This document shows positions 12,097 through 24,612 of a DNA stretch of 64,000 nucleotides, piece after piece. Each line of letters starts with the position of its first letter. Positions within the stretch are counted from its first letter, which is position 1. The stretch spans positions 337,501 to 401,500 of the forward strand of contig JAOTOM010004954.1 in assembly GCA_034440615.1 (NCBI GenBank). The letters are read 5' to 3'. The notes beneath the pieces were generated by a model. It searched no databases. It was not told the DNA's origin and saw only the letters and a program-made list of their open reading frames with translations. Source of the DNA: Ashinkailepas kermadecensis (taxonomy: Eukaryota; Arthropoda; Thecostraca; Neolepadidae). Both the position numbers and the translations under genes were made by a program.

Positions 12097-12740
12097 TGTC
12101 GTGTTTCCAGTTTATTCTATGCTAATTTTCTGAGGTATAAAGTCCCTCCAAGATGACTTAGCTTAGATGTCAAGCAGGCTGGTTCATGGGCTGTCATGCA
12201 ATGTTGCTTTGAAAGAGCTTCGAAGAAGCATGATCTCGAATGTGAGATTGAACCGGAATTATGCAATGCCAAAACCCAAATATGCACGGACTGAGCTTAC
12301 CGAAGCCAATATGAATATATTAATACAGGTAGGTTTAGCACTGACCGTAAATCACTTCGTGTCTGCTACTTTATTATATTTTTTTAGTTGAATCAGTGAT
12401 TTGTGTTCGCTTCACGTGGCGCCTTCTTGAGAATGTCAGCCGACACTAAAGTAATAGCAGAACAACAAAATAATACTGCAGAAAAGTTGTATTAATAATA
12501 AATGTTGAACAATATCCCCCAGAGAATGCTGGGCTAAACGAATAAATTGTCCGGAGCCTTACAATGTGGTATGATCTGAACATGAACTTTGTGTTTTCCA
12601 AAGAAGTGCTTGAAGCAGCTCATCCCGTTACTTGAGCATAGCTAAACGTGGAACACTTCGTCGCCTTTTGGCAAAACCGAAATAAAGTACCAACTGAGGT
12701 CAAAAGTTATGACAGTTTTAGGCTAGGTCGGTGCGTCTGA
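12030..12740. repeat. Interspersed repeat copy (homologous to 8570-9300)
   Basis: See the copy at 8570-9300. Its left end overlaps the LINE remnant, suggesting both are pieces of one element. Confidence 0.55.
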
Positions 12741-12879
12741 ATGGATCACTTCAATATTTCAGACAAATCCTGGGTAAATCAACAGCATCCAACTTGTTCC
12801 AACTTCAGCGCTAAATAATTTATATAACATCCAACTTGCTTCAACCAAACGAGAGTTACTGATGACGAGGTATATAATC

Positions 12880-13375
12880 TTAGTACGTTCAGTAGCATTT
12901 CAAATCACTTGAGATCGCTATGGTTTATTGCCCTCAGATGACCCCCAGGGTTTCGGTGCGTCAAATACGATGACATCATTGATAACAAGCAAGTTGCTCC
13001 AAATATCACTTACAAGGAACACAACGCTTGAAAGCGCTTGGTAGCAGGGATTGGAAAGTAATGTATCATGCTTGCAAAATAAGTACACTTGTATACATGT
13101 TCCATGGCATCGAAGGAAGGATTGTTAATTGCCAGGCTTGAAAACAATGCGATTTGTCAGTGCTTGATGCAAGATATTTTCACCCACCCAGTGCTGTGCG
13201 AGTCCTCCACACAGTACGCAGCGGTAGAGTCGTCCTGCTTGGCAGTCAACAGCTGTAATTCGTATTTGTGTGTGCGTGTACGTACGTGTGCTTCTTTTTC
13301 CGGTTTGTGGGTACAACATATGTCTCTCGTTCCCGGTTTCTGGGGTCATCTCAGTTTCTGAAACCGAATGCTGCA
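12880..13375 (+). repeat. Interspersed block with (GT)n-linked hairpin element, copy 3
   Basis: The block parallels 10200-10712, ending in a short GT-rich tract, CCGGTTTGTGGGTACAAC, CCCGGTTTCTGGGG and GAAACCGAATGCTGC. The stem is degraded compared with copy 2. Confidence 0.65.
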
Positions 13376-13689
13376 TGGGGCATGTGTCTCATGCGCGCTA
13401 GACGCATGTCTAAGATGGTTGTTGCTGTGCTAATGGTCAACATCATTATCACATCTTGTAAAACACGGACTGCTTGGGTGTCTGAAAGACAATGATGGCA
13501 CAAAACTTAAATATTGTTGCATTCAGTACCTTTGCATTGAACTTCGCATGCGTATCCACACACCAAGCCACACCAGCACACACGCAAACAAGCTCATACA
13601 CCTGAACCCTTATCTTGTATTTTCCCTGTTATTTCGACATTCAAAGTTCCCAGCTAAGATGTTTAAAGATAGGAGGGGTATAAATAAAT

Positions 13690-13990
13690 CCTCCCAGGCC
13701 AGCTGTGGTTCACTTGAAACCCAAACGACGTGGAGCTTAATTTATACATTATTATAGTTCACTGACCTCAGTTGATGGCTAGAGTTTGGGTGCGATTAAT
13801 ACAATGCAGTCACTGATAGAAGCTGTTTAGTGGTCCAAATAGTATTTCCAAGTAGCACAGTGATAGGAAAGATAGGAATCGTCAGAAATCCTGCTAGACC
13901 TAATCTTCCCAAGACAAGTACCCGGCTTTTTTAACCGACGGATTCCAAGATAATGTAATGCATCAGTACTCATGCGTGTTTTCGTCCACC
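13690..13990. repeat. Interspersed repeat copy
   Basis: Matches 10230-10540: GTGGTTCACTTGAAACCCAA, TTATAGTTCACTGACCTCAG and CGTCAGAAATCCTGC, without the hairpin end. Confidence 0.6.
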
Positions 13991-14203
13991 CAGTTCTGTA
14001 TGCAATTTCCCAAATCACACGTTAAGCCAATGACGGGGTAGTGCCAACTTTGAGCACGTGCCACGTGCCGGCATACAGCCCACGACAACGAAACTCGGCA
14101 CCGCACGTCACACATCGATTGTCTGTCGAGTGTGCAAATTTCAAACACGTGCAACACATGGTCGAACCTACACACGATGACAATCCACAAAAGGACAAAA
14201 GAC

Positions 14204-14235
<32 letters not shown>

Positions 14236-15280
14236 AAGTTTTTAACGCAAATAGTATAGTAGAAGACAAGTGTCTTCGACCCTTGCTCCGTTGCGGTTAA
14301 ACATTTGGCGTTGGTTTCATGTGAATCGGTCACATGGTTCGGCGGCTATGCCCATTTGAACATGACGTTGATTCATTTATCTGCTCCCGAATATTTCTAG
14401 TGACAGAATCTGTCCCGCGGAGGTGCCGCCGACGAGAAAGCGCGCGCCGCCATTGTTTTATCGACGGCTGTCGATTTCGTGGGAACGGGTGATCCAAGAT
14501 AACTAGAGACAACAAGGTGATCAGCCCGGCTCCCAGCTTGAAGCGCAAATTGCCGGCGAAAAATGTCGCCTGGTAATGGTTGCGGGCTTCGACGAATGCA
14601 ACCAAACTGGCTTGAAAACAATGCGATTTGCCGTCCATGCCAGTATTTTCGAGATCTCATTTCATTTACAGACAAATAGAAATTACTGTGAAAAGACCTA
14701 TCTTAGAACTATCATACAAGATACTGCACACCACGGAGAATCGAATGCGGTTTTCCGCGGGTAAGTTGTATCGGTAATTTTCGAGATCTTGAGTGGACCG
14801 AAAAAGTATCTCCACCCCACTCTCACAGGAGAATGTCTCCTTGCTATGTCCTTTTCCTGAAAGGAAACCGCCAACATCCAACGGAGCATAGTACATTCGA
14901 TCTTACCTACTGCATTGTTATTGCACGCCTCCCCAACTTATTTTCCAGCTGCTGCGGCCCCGGTTTCTGCCGGTGGTTTTCCACAATTAAGTGTCATATA
15001 TCCGGTACTAATATGCCGGTGTAGATGCAGAGAAATGAAAACCAGACAGCAGTTTAGGGCCTGATATCAAATTCATTCAGTCCAATTTGGCTCCAATGAT
15101 TCGTTAGCACTGTATCTGATTAATATTAAGTATGTAGCTACATCTGCAGTACTGATGTAACTTCGTTTACTTAGTCCACATTTGACAAATGACTAACATA
15201 AAAACTTTTCGCAGTTTTTTTGTTAGTCATTATTTACAAGTGGACTTCTTTTTCTAAAAAAGAAGTCCATCGCGTGGTTC
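13991..15280. other. No recognisable gene
   Basis: Contains a short (GACA)n run at 14204-14234 and otherwise no supported feature. Confidence 0.4.
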
Positions 15281-15289
15281 CCGTGACTA

Positions 15290-15420
15290 GCATACGCCTA
15301 TAAAAGTCATAAAGTCATTAAGTATTAAGGCTTAATAAGAGCCACAGGGGCCCATCTGGGTTAAGCCTATCTAGAAAAGGTACTAGGAATGTACATACTC
15401 CCACCCCAATCAATCCCTTA
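15290..15420 (-). mobile_element. LINE 3'-end fragment
   Basis: AGTCATAAAGTCATTAAG followed by GAGCCACAGGGGCCCATCTG resembles the 3' end of the LINE at 36266 (AAGACATAAAGACATC then GAGCCACAAGGGCCCTTCTT). Probably a severely 5'-truncated copy of a related element. Confidence 0.55.
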
Positions 15421-15459
15421 TCCCAAGTTCCTAGGAAGCTATATATCCCAGCCTATCTA

Positions 15460-15745
15460 GCACCACTCACTTGCTACCGCATAACACCCTCAACAATCAC
15501 AAGCTCCTCCCATCACACCCATCGTGCCACCATAGACAATCTCATCAGCATCACATCCCGAAGGAAGGTGCCGAATCCACTGCTAGGCACACCCCACACA
15601 AATTCATAAAGCGTTCAGACTTAATAAGAGACTCACTTGCTATTGCATAATACACTCAACAATTACAAACTCATCCCATCATACCCATTGTGCTACCATA
15701 GACAATCTCATCAGCATCACACCCCGAAGACGCCTGCGCCTGCGC
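15460..15745. repeat. Direct duplication of about 115 bp
   Basis: CACTCACTTGCTACCGCATA through CATAGACAATCTCATCAGCA (15462-15560) recurs as GACTCACTTGCTATTGCATA through the same end (15628-15726). No coding signal. Confidence 0.75.
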
Positions 15746-15749
15746 TCAA

Positions 15750-18700
15750 TGACTTGAAAATCCGCCGGCTAGACATGGGATCGAAACATTGTGCAACCAT
15801 TCCGAGAGTTGAGCGTCTTAGCTCCTTAGAAAATGCATCCATCTGAAGCATGGACGAGTTCTTTCCCCTGATGTTGATATTTCGAGCAATCTCCAACGTA
15901 ATATAGCAGTATTGTGCCAGTTTCGTCCGATGCATCTCAATCGAATTGCGACGGAAATGGCGCATGTGTGACTTACACTTCGAAACGTTTTGCGTTGCAA
16001 GCGAGTGACGGATCACACCTTCGTGTTGCTATTGCCAATAGCGTCATCACGTTCAGTTTCCACATGTGGTTCAATCCCAGGGGCGCAGTAACAATTTTCA
16101 AGCTAAAGAGGCAATGCCGTGGCTGTCTCTTATCCCATCACCATCCTCCATCCCGTCCCTCACTTAACGCAAAAGAACTCGCACTTGGTTAACTTCAGTT
16201 CTGGAGCCCCGACGTTAAAAAATATCCAAATGTTCAGTTCAGCTGCTCGAAAGCTCAGTCTCTGCTCTTCCAAAGTCCCTCTGTTCCTGTTTAACCAGAC
16301 ACGAGCAGCCAGCCCCCTCACCTCCCGTCATAGAGACGGAAAAGCGTTTTTCGTCGTTATAAAATCACAGATTATCACGCGGGTCTTTGCATTATTTTGT
16401 ATTACGTTATTACTGTTAGCCCTTTGCAGATTGGCGTCCCTGCCGTACCAATGGCTATTGCTATTGGTGCCTATTACTATAGAGAAATAATTTCATTCCG
16501 TAGCTGGAACCCAAAGTCGCAATGGAGATGAGCGTTCGATCACCGGCATAGAGGAAGGAAAAATAATGTTTGCTGTTCTGTAATACACAATAATATGCAT
16601 TAGCTGCACAACTCTTTCTCTTAAAGTATACGTCAGACAGACAGGCGGGCCCACTCGTCTGACACGTCGCAGGACATGGTGACAATGACTGCGACGGAGA
16701 CGCACCCGGTGGCCCCTGGTGGATCCGTCAGTCGAATACATCCACCTGATTCAGATGTCACCTGATACAGAAATTGGAAAACTTTAGAAAGCTGTCGTCT
16801 TTGCCCAAAGCTTGTCAGTTTTCAAGGTGAGGTCGAAACCCATCAAGCAGTGAGGTGGGGTCCGGACCCCAGGGGCCCCAGCGGTGGCGACGCCCATGGC
16901 TATCGCTCTACCATTTTGTGATCGATTTGAATCTAGCTGAGATGAATCTATAGCCAATCGATAGGGCGTTCATCAAATGCCTACACTTATTATTTCTAAA
17001 TTTATAAGCACTTACAGGTGCTTCCAAAACCAGGCTACGATTTTTGGAAAGTGTGTTTCCATGTTTTATGGGATCATCTTTTGCAGTTTCCATTGATCAT
17101 AACATAGCTTGAAAGTATAAATAGTAAGAATTCATGTGAAAGGTTCGCATTGACATTGCCAGGGACATTAGAAAAGGAATTTGCCATTCAAGTGATTTTG
17201 AGGGATGTTGCTGCTATATATCACATTAATATGACCAGATATACCGAATTGTCGGCTTTGTACGATGACAGCTTGTCTTGAAGATGCAATTTCATCATAG
17301 GCGGATCTAGGTGACCAATTCTAGAGGCAAGATAGCAAAGACAATACGCTCACACTGTGACATAGTTTATTATGGAGTGTGCATCTTTTTATTAATCTTG
17401 TTTTGATATCAGGCACAATCAGGGTGGTTCAAATGGGTGAGGATAATTTTATGTGCCATTTTAAAAGCTTCCGGGAGTAAATGCCAGTCTAAGATATATT
17501 TTCACGCTACTTCGTCTCTTGATAACCCTATTACGGGAGTGGTCACAAAGTTACTTTCATCCAAAGGTTTATTGTATGAAGCTCCTGAACGCTTCGAGCG
17601 ATTATCCTCAGACTTGGCGAATTTCAGTAATTATATTTTCTACATAGGGTTCGAACTTCCGAGATTTTTACTTTGCTGACGAACGGTTCCAGGATGACTG
17701 GCGGGATGACATGCATGGTTTCTAAGGTCTATAATTTCAAAAGCATTGAAACATTCCTCACTCGCTTAGCAGCCAATTTTGAAAGATAAGTCTATATAAA
17801 TTGAAGAGCTTAAGCGTACTTATGCTTACCAGAGGCGCGTCAATGTACATAAGAAATGGAGTACAAGTTGCATTGCCGAAGCTAATTCGTCATACTGAGG
17901 AACTATCGAACTGCATGAACGATTATGGGAGATTCGAGAAATTCTTGAATTATTTCGAAAGTATGCTTTGGTCAAAAGCGGCTCCAAGTGATTTTGGGGG
18001 AGAGGATTGCAAATGGAAGAAAGAAAATTATTGGCTTCCTTCTGATCACTTCGGTTGCCTTGAAAAATTACCCAACAACTTTGTAGCACCTATAATAAGC
18101 CTACTGTGGAAATATTATGAAAGGTAAGGTAAGGTATATAACTTACATCCATACCAAGGGCGGATGCAGAGTGTGGTGAGCTGGAGGCTAGGTCTGATTT
18201 TACAGGTGCATGTAGTTAGTGAAATTTAGTTTGTCTACTAAAAAACAGTACTAAGCGAGTTAAGTCTAGCAGCAGTCTCTCCAGCACCGTGAGTGGAGAA
18301 TACTGTGATCGCGCCAGCGATCCACAGAAGATCCGCCGGCTCCTACTCCTTCAGGGGTTCCCGGAGAACCTAGAATACAGGTGCCAGGGGAATGCTTCTG
18401 AGAGGAACGTTTTGCTTTGATTTTCATTTTATGACATGGCTAGTTCAGTCAGCGATTATATCGAACTGCCAGGATAATCCCGATTATTGATGTCTCCGAG
18501 TCTGTCAATGGTTAAATTGAAGTGGTCTTCTAGAAAAGTTCTAATTCTGGCATGGATGCATCATGAGACATTCGATAACATCGATAACAACGATACTTAC
18601 CACCATTATGTGCACCAAATTGCCTCCCTTTTCGATTACTTGTTTCCACCATAGCGAAAGCATGCTATTCGCGTGTCAAGCGCCTCTGTCGTCATAAATT

Positions 18701-20500
18701 TTGTTCAATACAACATTAAGTTCAAAATTGGAGTTATTATATATGAAGGAAACATCCTACAATATAGAAGTGAAGCGAAGTGAATGGGCGTGCAATTTTG
18801 AAAATTGACTGTTCTCACGTGAGAAGAAAGGTAATTTAATTGGTTATGTAATGAAGCAATAATTGACGAAGCCGGTTGCGGAATTTAGAAGCCGTGGTGT
18901 TTGGAAAATATCCTCAATTCCATCAGTTGTATTTTATGGGGGAGCTGCTGTATCCGCCTGGACCAAAATTGTCGTTATTGTATGTTGCAAAAGTCACAAG
19001 TCACAAGAATCATATCAAGTCACAAGAAATGAATTACCATCTTCTGCGATAACATCGGTCGATTACTGTTCGAGTTGTCAGGAGGTGAGAGCGCACTATG
19101 TGCTCCCTTTGAAAGTGCTTTGCCGACAAGCGGAGCCATCCTGCACCAGAGTTAAGTTAAATATTAATTAGTTGTTGTCAATCACTCAAAAATGTTGCAA
19201 AACTGATGCATCAAATGACCACACTGTAAGTAAAATACAATTTTTGCAATCCCGAAGCACTTTTATACCAGCTAATTTGTTCGCCTGTAGCCACCTTCGC
19301 TGCCTCATATAATAGCTCACTCAATATCACTATCACTCACCCACTAACTGCGTACAAAGCGCATGATCTTCACAGTCATCTAGTGGATGGATAGTAATAG
19401 AGCATATATTTTCCAGGCCGGATGGCTTGTGCGAATTGTTGGATATGTCGCAAGGTTCATTAATTAGACATGTTGCAAACACTTGAAAAACCTCACATTA
19501 TTTACTCATACCTATGATTTCAAGCTACGGACAATCCCCAGAAGTGATTTTATTTCAAGAGATATCGGAGGATAGAAGAACTAATGTTGCATTGCAATCC
19601 GTTGCAGCAATTATAATAACTAATACCAAAAGCTTCACGAGTTTATCGATACTCGGCCAACCTCGCATTGGATAGGCCAATAAGCACATAATGTCAAATA
19701 TTTAACCCTATTTTCGAAAAACTAATCAGGTTTCATGCATGCAATATTTTGCTTGCATTGCAGCACAACAGTACATGTTTTCTTCGCAAATATCCCATAG
19801 TGGACCTGCTTCGGCTGTACTTGCAGTCTCTCTGTAGTAATGGTAATCGAGCGGGTGATCTTTGTGCACAAAGCAATTGCTCGAGAGTGCATTAACTATT
19901 TGTCGCGAAATGTTACATATATGATGCACTTTGGCGGACTCAGTTGGAATCTTGCGTCATCATTCATTGCACGGTCTGATTCCCCTTACTTTACTGTATG
20001 CGAATACACACGGCGGTCTTTAAACGTCATTCTACCGCTAACTAGAAAGGTAAGAAGTCCCTGATGTTTTCCAGACTCCAATGTTAGAGTTGGCCTCATC
20101 AGCAACTGTGCTGCAAATTGGCGGGGACAACCTGCATTTCGCAGTCGAATGGTGCATACCACGTTGCAGCCAATGCTTGACTGTACTTGAATTCACAAAG
20201 CGCTTCTCGATTTTCGTGATGTAATCCTAGATAATTAAAATGTATTGACATTCTTCGTGCATTTGTCTACGAAACTGTGACCCCAGGAACACCACCCCGT
20301 CATCACAAAATGTTCGTTTAGACCACCAATAATTTCAGCATTTATTATGAGGCACAATGAAACACCCCAATCGATCCGCACGCGGCCACTGCATCGATAG
20401 ATTTCCTCCAGCCCGAATACGTGTCAGAATACGGCATCCTCACCACTAGAAGCATGCACCCGTAGAAGTATGTATGCGCGGCCATTGCATTTCTCGGAAC
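15750..20500. other. No recognisable gene
   Basis: Scattered short frames only. The frame at 17801-18127 (+, 108 codons) has protein-like composition (GRFEKFLNYFESMLWSKAAP) but no recognisable domain. Confidence 0.35.
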
Positions 20501-20502
20501 AT

Positions 20503-20974
20503 TGGTTTGTGGGGTCATGATGTGGGTGGAGACAATAGATAAGCTCCGCCCATTTAAAGTCCCCACAAACCCGGTAATATGCGCAATTGCGATATCATGA
20601 TGAAGAACGGTGGTAAATGCTTCTTTGGGATGTTATGGCACGCATCAGAGCCTCCGTATGCCCACAGACACGTTTTGTAGCTTAACTCAAGTCAGAAGAC
20701 ACTGCAACCTCCACTTACATTTTGTGTCCCCACATACCCGGATAGATTCACATGTCCCCACAAACCCGATTCCCAAGTATGTGTGTGTGTGTGTGTGTAG
20801 GTGTGTAGGCGTGTACGCATGTGTGTAGGTTTGTGTGTGTGTGTGTGTGTGTGCGTGTGTGTAGGTGTGCGTGGGTGGGTGTGTGTGTGTGTGTATGTGT
20901 GTAGGCGTGTGTGTGTGTGCGTGCGTGTGTGTGTGTGCGTGTGTGTGTAGGTGTGTGTGTGTGTGTGTGTGTGG
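20503..20974. repeat. (GT)n-linked hairpin element, copies 4 and 5, with a 190-bp GT tract
   Basis: TTGGTTTGTGGGGTCATGA pairs with AGTCCCCACAAACCCGG at 20503-20575. Then TGTCCCCACATACCCGG and TGTCCCCACAAACCCGATTC (20725-20775) abut a long interrupted (GT)n to 20972. The TGGGGAC motif is again next to GT repeats. Confidence 0.7.
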
Positions 20975-20984
20975 TGAAGTGACG

Positions 20985-22860
20985 GCCGTGGTGGACGCCC
21001 TGCTCAGACAGCAGGTCTGGCGCTGTAGGTGCGGCGCCGCTGGCAGCCCGCCGGCAGAGGCCGTCTGTTTATTTTGACGGCCCGCCCGTGCCGAGCCACG
21101 CAGTGAAGACAGACAAGGTGCAGTGACGCCGCCTCCTCCTCCAGCTATGGCCTTGGCTGGTGCTCAAATCCTTGACGACCGGCTCGTGCGTCCGTGTGCC
21201 GATGCTACTGCCATCGCAGTGACCCAACAGCCGGTGTGCAGGTCGCCGACCTGGCAACGACCCAAGGGTCGTGTTTCGCAGGTAACCGACCCGACAGTGA
21301 CCGGAAGGTTAATTTAGCGTAGGTGACTAATCGATAGTAACTCACCTAGCGATACTTTTTCCAACGCAGTGTAATCATTGTGTACCATAAGTAAGAAAGA
21401 GAAAAGCGAGGGAATCATCGAAAAGTTCCACCTGTGGTTATTTCTGTCAGTAAAAAATATCCGGTAAACATCGTCCGAAAAACGACCTCCGGGTGGTTCT
21501 TCCTCTGTCGGTTTCCCTCTGATGCTATGGTGGTGGGAGTGTGCCTCCCGTCTGTTCCCTTGCGTGCTCCTGTGACCAGTCGGCGGTGAGCCAGCAGACG
21601 TGACGGTGACCGCGGTGTTGGTGCTCCGATCGGAGATCTTGCCGTGGGTAGTATTTTCGCGTTGTTAAAGAAAAAAGCAGCTTCGTCTGCATTTTGGCCT
21701 TGTCAAGCCAGGGAACTTCCACCATAGGAAAATAGTCCAAGACAAAAAGCAAAGGATTCGTACCCGCCGATGTTTGGTGGTCGGGCCGGGTCAGGAGGGA
21801 AATCGCTGCATGGTGGAATGTGGGGCCCGGTCGGGGCAACAATGATTGTGCAGTGGAACGTGAGACCACGTCGGGGTGGCAATGGTTGCACAGTAAAGCG
21901 CGAGACCCGGTCGGGTAGCAATGGTTGCAGAACGGGGCGTGGGACTAGTTTTTTTTGCAATATCCCTACAGTTTTGGAAACGTTCGCAATCAATTGTCAA
22001 AAGCAGAGCTCTGCGAAAATTTCATCTTTGACCTGACTTGGAGGGTCACCTGTCAAATAAACGACAGGTATAAATGTCGGGTGTAAATGGTGAAGTCTCC
22101 TCCACCCCCCCCCCCCCCCCATACAGCCTTTTTGTTTCGTTTTTCTGGCACAGTTGGTTTGTAAACAACAGGAGATCGCACGAACCTCCTCCCCTCCACC
22201 GGCAAAGGTAGCAAAATGCAGCACACGGGCGAGGATTAAGTTTTTGCATTCTCTGGCCGCCCTCCCCCCTGTCACGGTGCTGGTTTGTTGTATTTTGCTG
22301 TTTTTATGTCTACTGTTCTTCACGGTTCTTGGCTGTTATTCACAATGGTGATGTCAATGATTCATCACATTGCTATAACAGCGTAAATGCCACCACAAAG
22401 TGTATGTGTTCGCACCACAGCTCAAGAGCATATACGAATCGTGCATTAGCATTTACTTACTCGTTCGCTGGCGTTTTTGCTTTGCAGTTGCGACCTACTG
22501 TTTGGCTTGCGACGGTCTCGACGCCCGTTTGTTTCAGCCGTTCCGTTTTCGTCGATGTACGGCTGAAAGACCGTCTCGGACGGAAGGAGGAGACTGGAAA
22601 TGCGCGTCACGAACCGAGGTGTGGTTGATGGGGTGGTGGTGGGCCAGACTATCGTTCCTGCTCTGCCGGATGTCCCTGCCGGAAGGCGCTCGGCGGCGGC
22701 GGCAAGGGACGTTGCCAGATATCAAAACACAATTCGGCAGAAAACTCCACGCCTGGTGCGCCGGGGGCGGCACCTACCGGCACCGAGCATAGACAGTAGC
22801 AGTTCAGCCCGCCGCGCTGCTCGCCGCGCCCAGGGGGCGGGCTGAGCGGTCACCACTTGG
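20985..22860. other. GC-rich stretch without a supported gene
   Basis: Includes GC-rich blocks (20985-21300, 22500-22850), a short degenerate repeat at 21780-21950 (GGGGCAACAATGATTGTGCA type units) and a 14-base C run near 22107. Frames here have skewed codons and no domain; could be exonic or CpG-rich regulatory DNA. Confidence 0.35.
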
Positions 22861-23317
22861 CGACTCGTAACAATGCTAATAACCATTGCCCTCACGGGAA
22901 TATACTATTCTAGTGTAACCGTTGCTATTATGGCATTTGAAATTCAAATTATATGAATATAATAATCGTACATCTAGGAAGGGTGTTTTAACAGCTTGAT
23001 GTGCTTTCCGACATTGCCAAATTTTCATTTCCCTAGCAGCTCCAGCTGACGAAGATGGAGTTTAAAGCATTGCTGTGTAGATCAAAAACATCGAAGTGGA
23101 AGGCACGTCATATTTCGCCAGCACTCACAGCTCGGACCGTGAACAGCAAACAGCATGATACAAGTCCTGCTGTTAGTGTGGAAGACAGCGCTCAAGACGG
23201 GGATGAGCCGATGGCCAGCCGAAGGGAAGTCTGCCGGCGCCTGCAGACGGACGCGAGCGCCGCCGGGCGGCTGGCTAGGTGGACGCCAGTCCGGTGTGAC
23301 CAGTGCCAGCCACAGTC
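22861..23317 (-). other. Probable 3'UTR side of the LOXL gene
   Basis: Sequence following the LOXL stop in gene direction. It is moderately GC-rich to about 23050 and then AT-rich. I found no canonical AATAAA on the minus strand in this stretch, so the 3' end is undefined. Confidence 0.3.
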
Positions 23318-23485
23318 TCACAGCGGCACGTTGTGGCAGTTGGTCACCACGACACTGGGCTGCCTACAGTTGCCGGCGGCGCGGCAGGCGGCCGTTTCTT
23401 TATTCACGTTCAGCTGGACGTTGCAAATAACCTGGTTGTCCTTGAAGGATACCTCCGGCACCAGCATGTTAGCATTCACGCGAAT
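23318..23485 (-). CDS. LOXL2: LOXL exon 11 (C terminus)
   Basis: Acceptor CGTTTCAG; reads IRVNANMLVPEVSFKDNQVI, CNVQLNVNKETAACRAAGNC and RQPSVVVTNCHNVPL then TGA. VN...LVPE....NN..C.. and the final .NCH match the C terminus of lysyl oxidases. The insertion between the two (KETAACRAAGNC) adds a cysteine pair and is longer than I recall in vertebrate LOX. 168 bp including the stop. Confidence 0.9.
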   Translation of the reverse strand: MRVNANMLVPEVSFKDNQVICNVQLNVNKETAACRAAGNCRQPSVVVTNCHNVPL

Positions 23486-24039
23486 CTGAAACGCACGTGC
23501 AGTCAAGGGTCACCATCGTCATCCGCGCCGACGGCAGATTTAGTTTGTATGGGTTCGCCGGTTTGATGGAAGACCAGCAGGGTTCAACAGCATGAACAGC
23601 AGGCATGTGCACACCATTACAGTATCGTAGCTGAATGAGGGCCACAGTTGTCAAATCGCCCCATGGTAGCAGTAAAAATGTGTGTTTCCGTCGACCTGGC
23701 GCCGCAGCTTGCTGTTCGATCCTCGGTGATTAATGCTCTTATTCTTTTCTCTTTTTAAAACAACATGAGCAAATGCTGGTGACGATGCTCTAGACAAGCA
23801 AGTTTCACTTGCTACAACCACCATAAATGATCGAAGGCGTGTATTCAAGCTATCCGTATGTTGTCGTTGACAACCCACCCATTCTTGCCCGAAGGCGGAC
23901 TACGCTGTTTCACTCTGACATTGTGTATGCGCGTAAGTCTCATCACAGGCACGCGTCTGATTCCAGGACACGAATACTTTCCACTTTACTAGCAATGTGC
24001 CCATGGCCCCTACATGGAAAGAATGAACCTTAACTCCCT

Positions 24040-24312
24040 TTGTAACATGCCTGTGGTGTATGTCTCGGTGGTGATATGCTTGAACTGACAGCCCAGTGAT
24101 GGTATGACTAAGCTGACAGTCCCAGTGATGGTGTGGCTACACTGACAGCCCAGTGATTGCATGACTAAGCTGACAGTCCCGGTGGTAGTGTGGTTACACC
24201 GACAGCCCAGTGATAGCAGGACTAAGCTGACAGCCCCGGTGGTGGTGTGGCTACATTGACAGCCCAGTGATGGCATGACTAAGCTGACAGTCCCGGTGGT
24301 GGCATGGCTGAA
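24040..24312. repeat. Degenerate minisatellite, LOXL intron 10
   Basis: Five to six units of about 50-57 bp built from ACTAAGCTGACAGTCCC, GGTGGTGGTGTGGCTACA and TTGACAGCCCAGTGATGGCA. It starts about 55 bases downstream of the exon 10 donor and does not visibly contain that donor. Confidence 0.8.
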
Positions 24313-24367
24313 CTGAGGTGTGTGTGTATGTCCGGTGAGACCGTCGCCACGACAGCAGCCAGCTCAC

Positions 24368-24519
24368 CCGTAGTGTGTAGCGGCCGTTGGCAACGTCCGT
24401 CACATCGATCCACTGGCAGTCGATGTAGCTGCCGTAGATGTCGGCGCAGCCGGCTCTGATGCCCTGTGGTGGTCGCTGGCTCATGTCTGGCGCCGTGCAC
24501 CTGTACCTGGGCCGCACAC
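24368..24519 (-). CDS. LOXL2: LOXL exon 10 (LTQ tyrosine)
   Basis: Acceptor CTCCCCAG followed by GTGTGCGG; reads VRPRYRCTAPDMSQRPPQGI, RAGCADIYGSYIDCQWIDVT and DVANGRYTLR. The Tyr of CADIYG aligns with the LTQ tyrosine; IDCQWID.TDV is diagnostic of lysyl oxidases. 152 bp, donor GTGAGC, phase 0. The acceptor region is tandemly duplicated (56 bp); the upstream copy gives VRPRY then a stop. Confidence 0.93.
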
Positions 24520-24612
24520 CTGGGGAGCGGACACACCGCCACCACGGCACAGTTGTCAGTACCTGGGCCGTACACCTGGGGAGCGGACACACCGCCACCA
24601 CGGCACCACAGT
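24505..24612 (-). repeat. 56-bp tandem duplication of the LOXL exon 10 acceptor
   Basis: ACCTGGGCCG[C/T]ACACCTGGGG plus AGCGGACACACCGCCACCAC occurs at 24505 and 24561. Each copy carries CTCCCCAG followed by GTGTGCGG or GTGTACGG and CCCAGGTAC. The upstream copy reads VRPRY and then TGA, so only the exon-proximal acceptor gives product. Confidence 0.9.
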
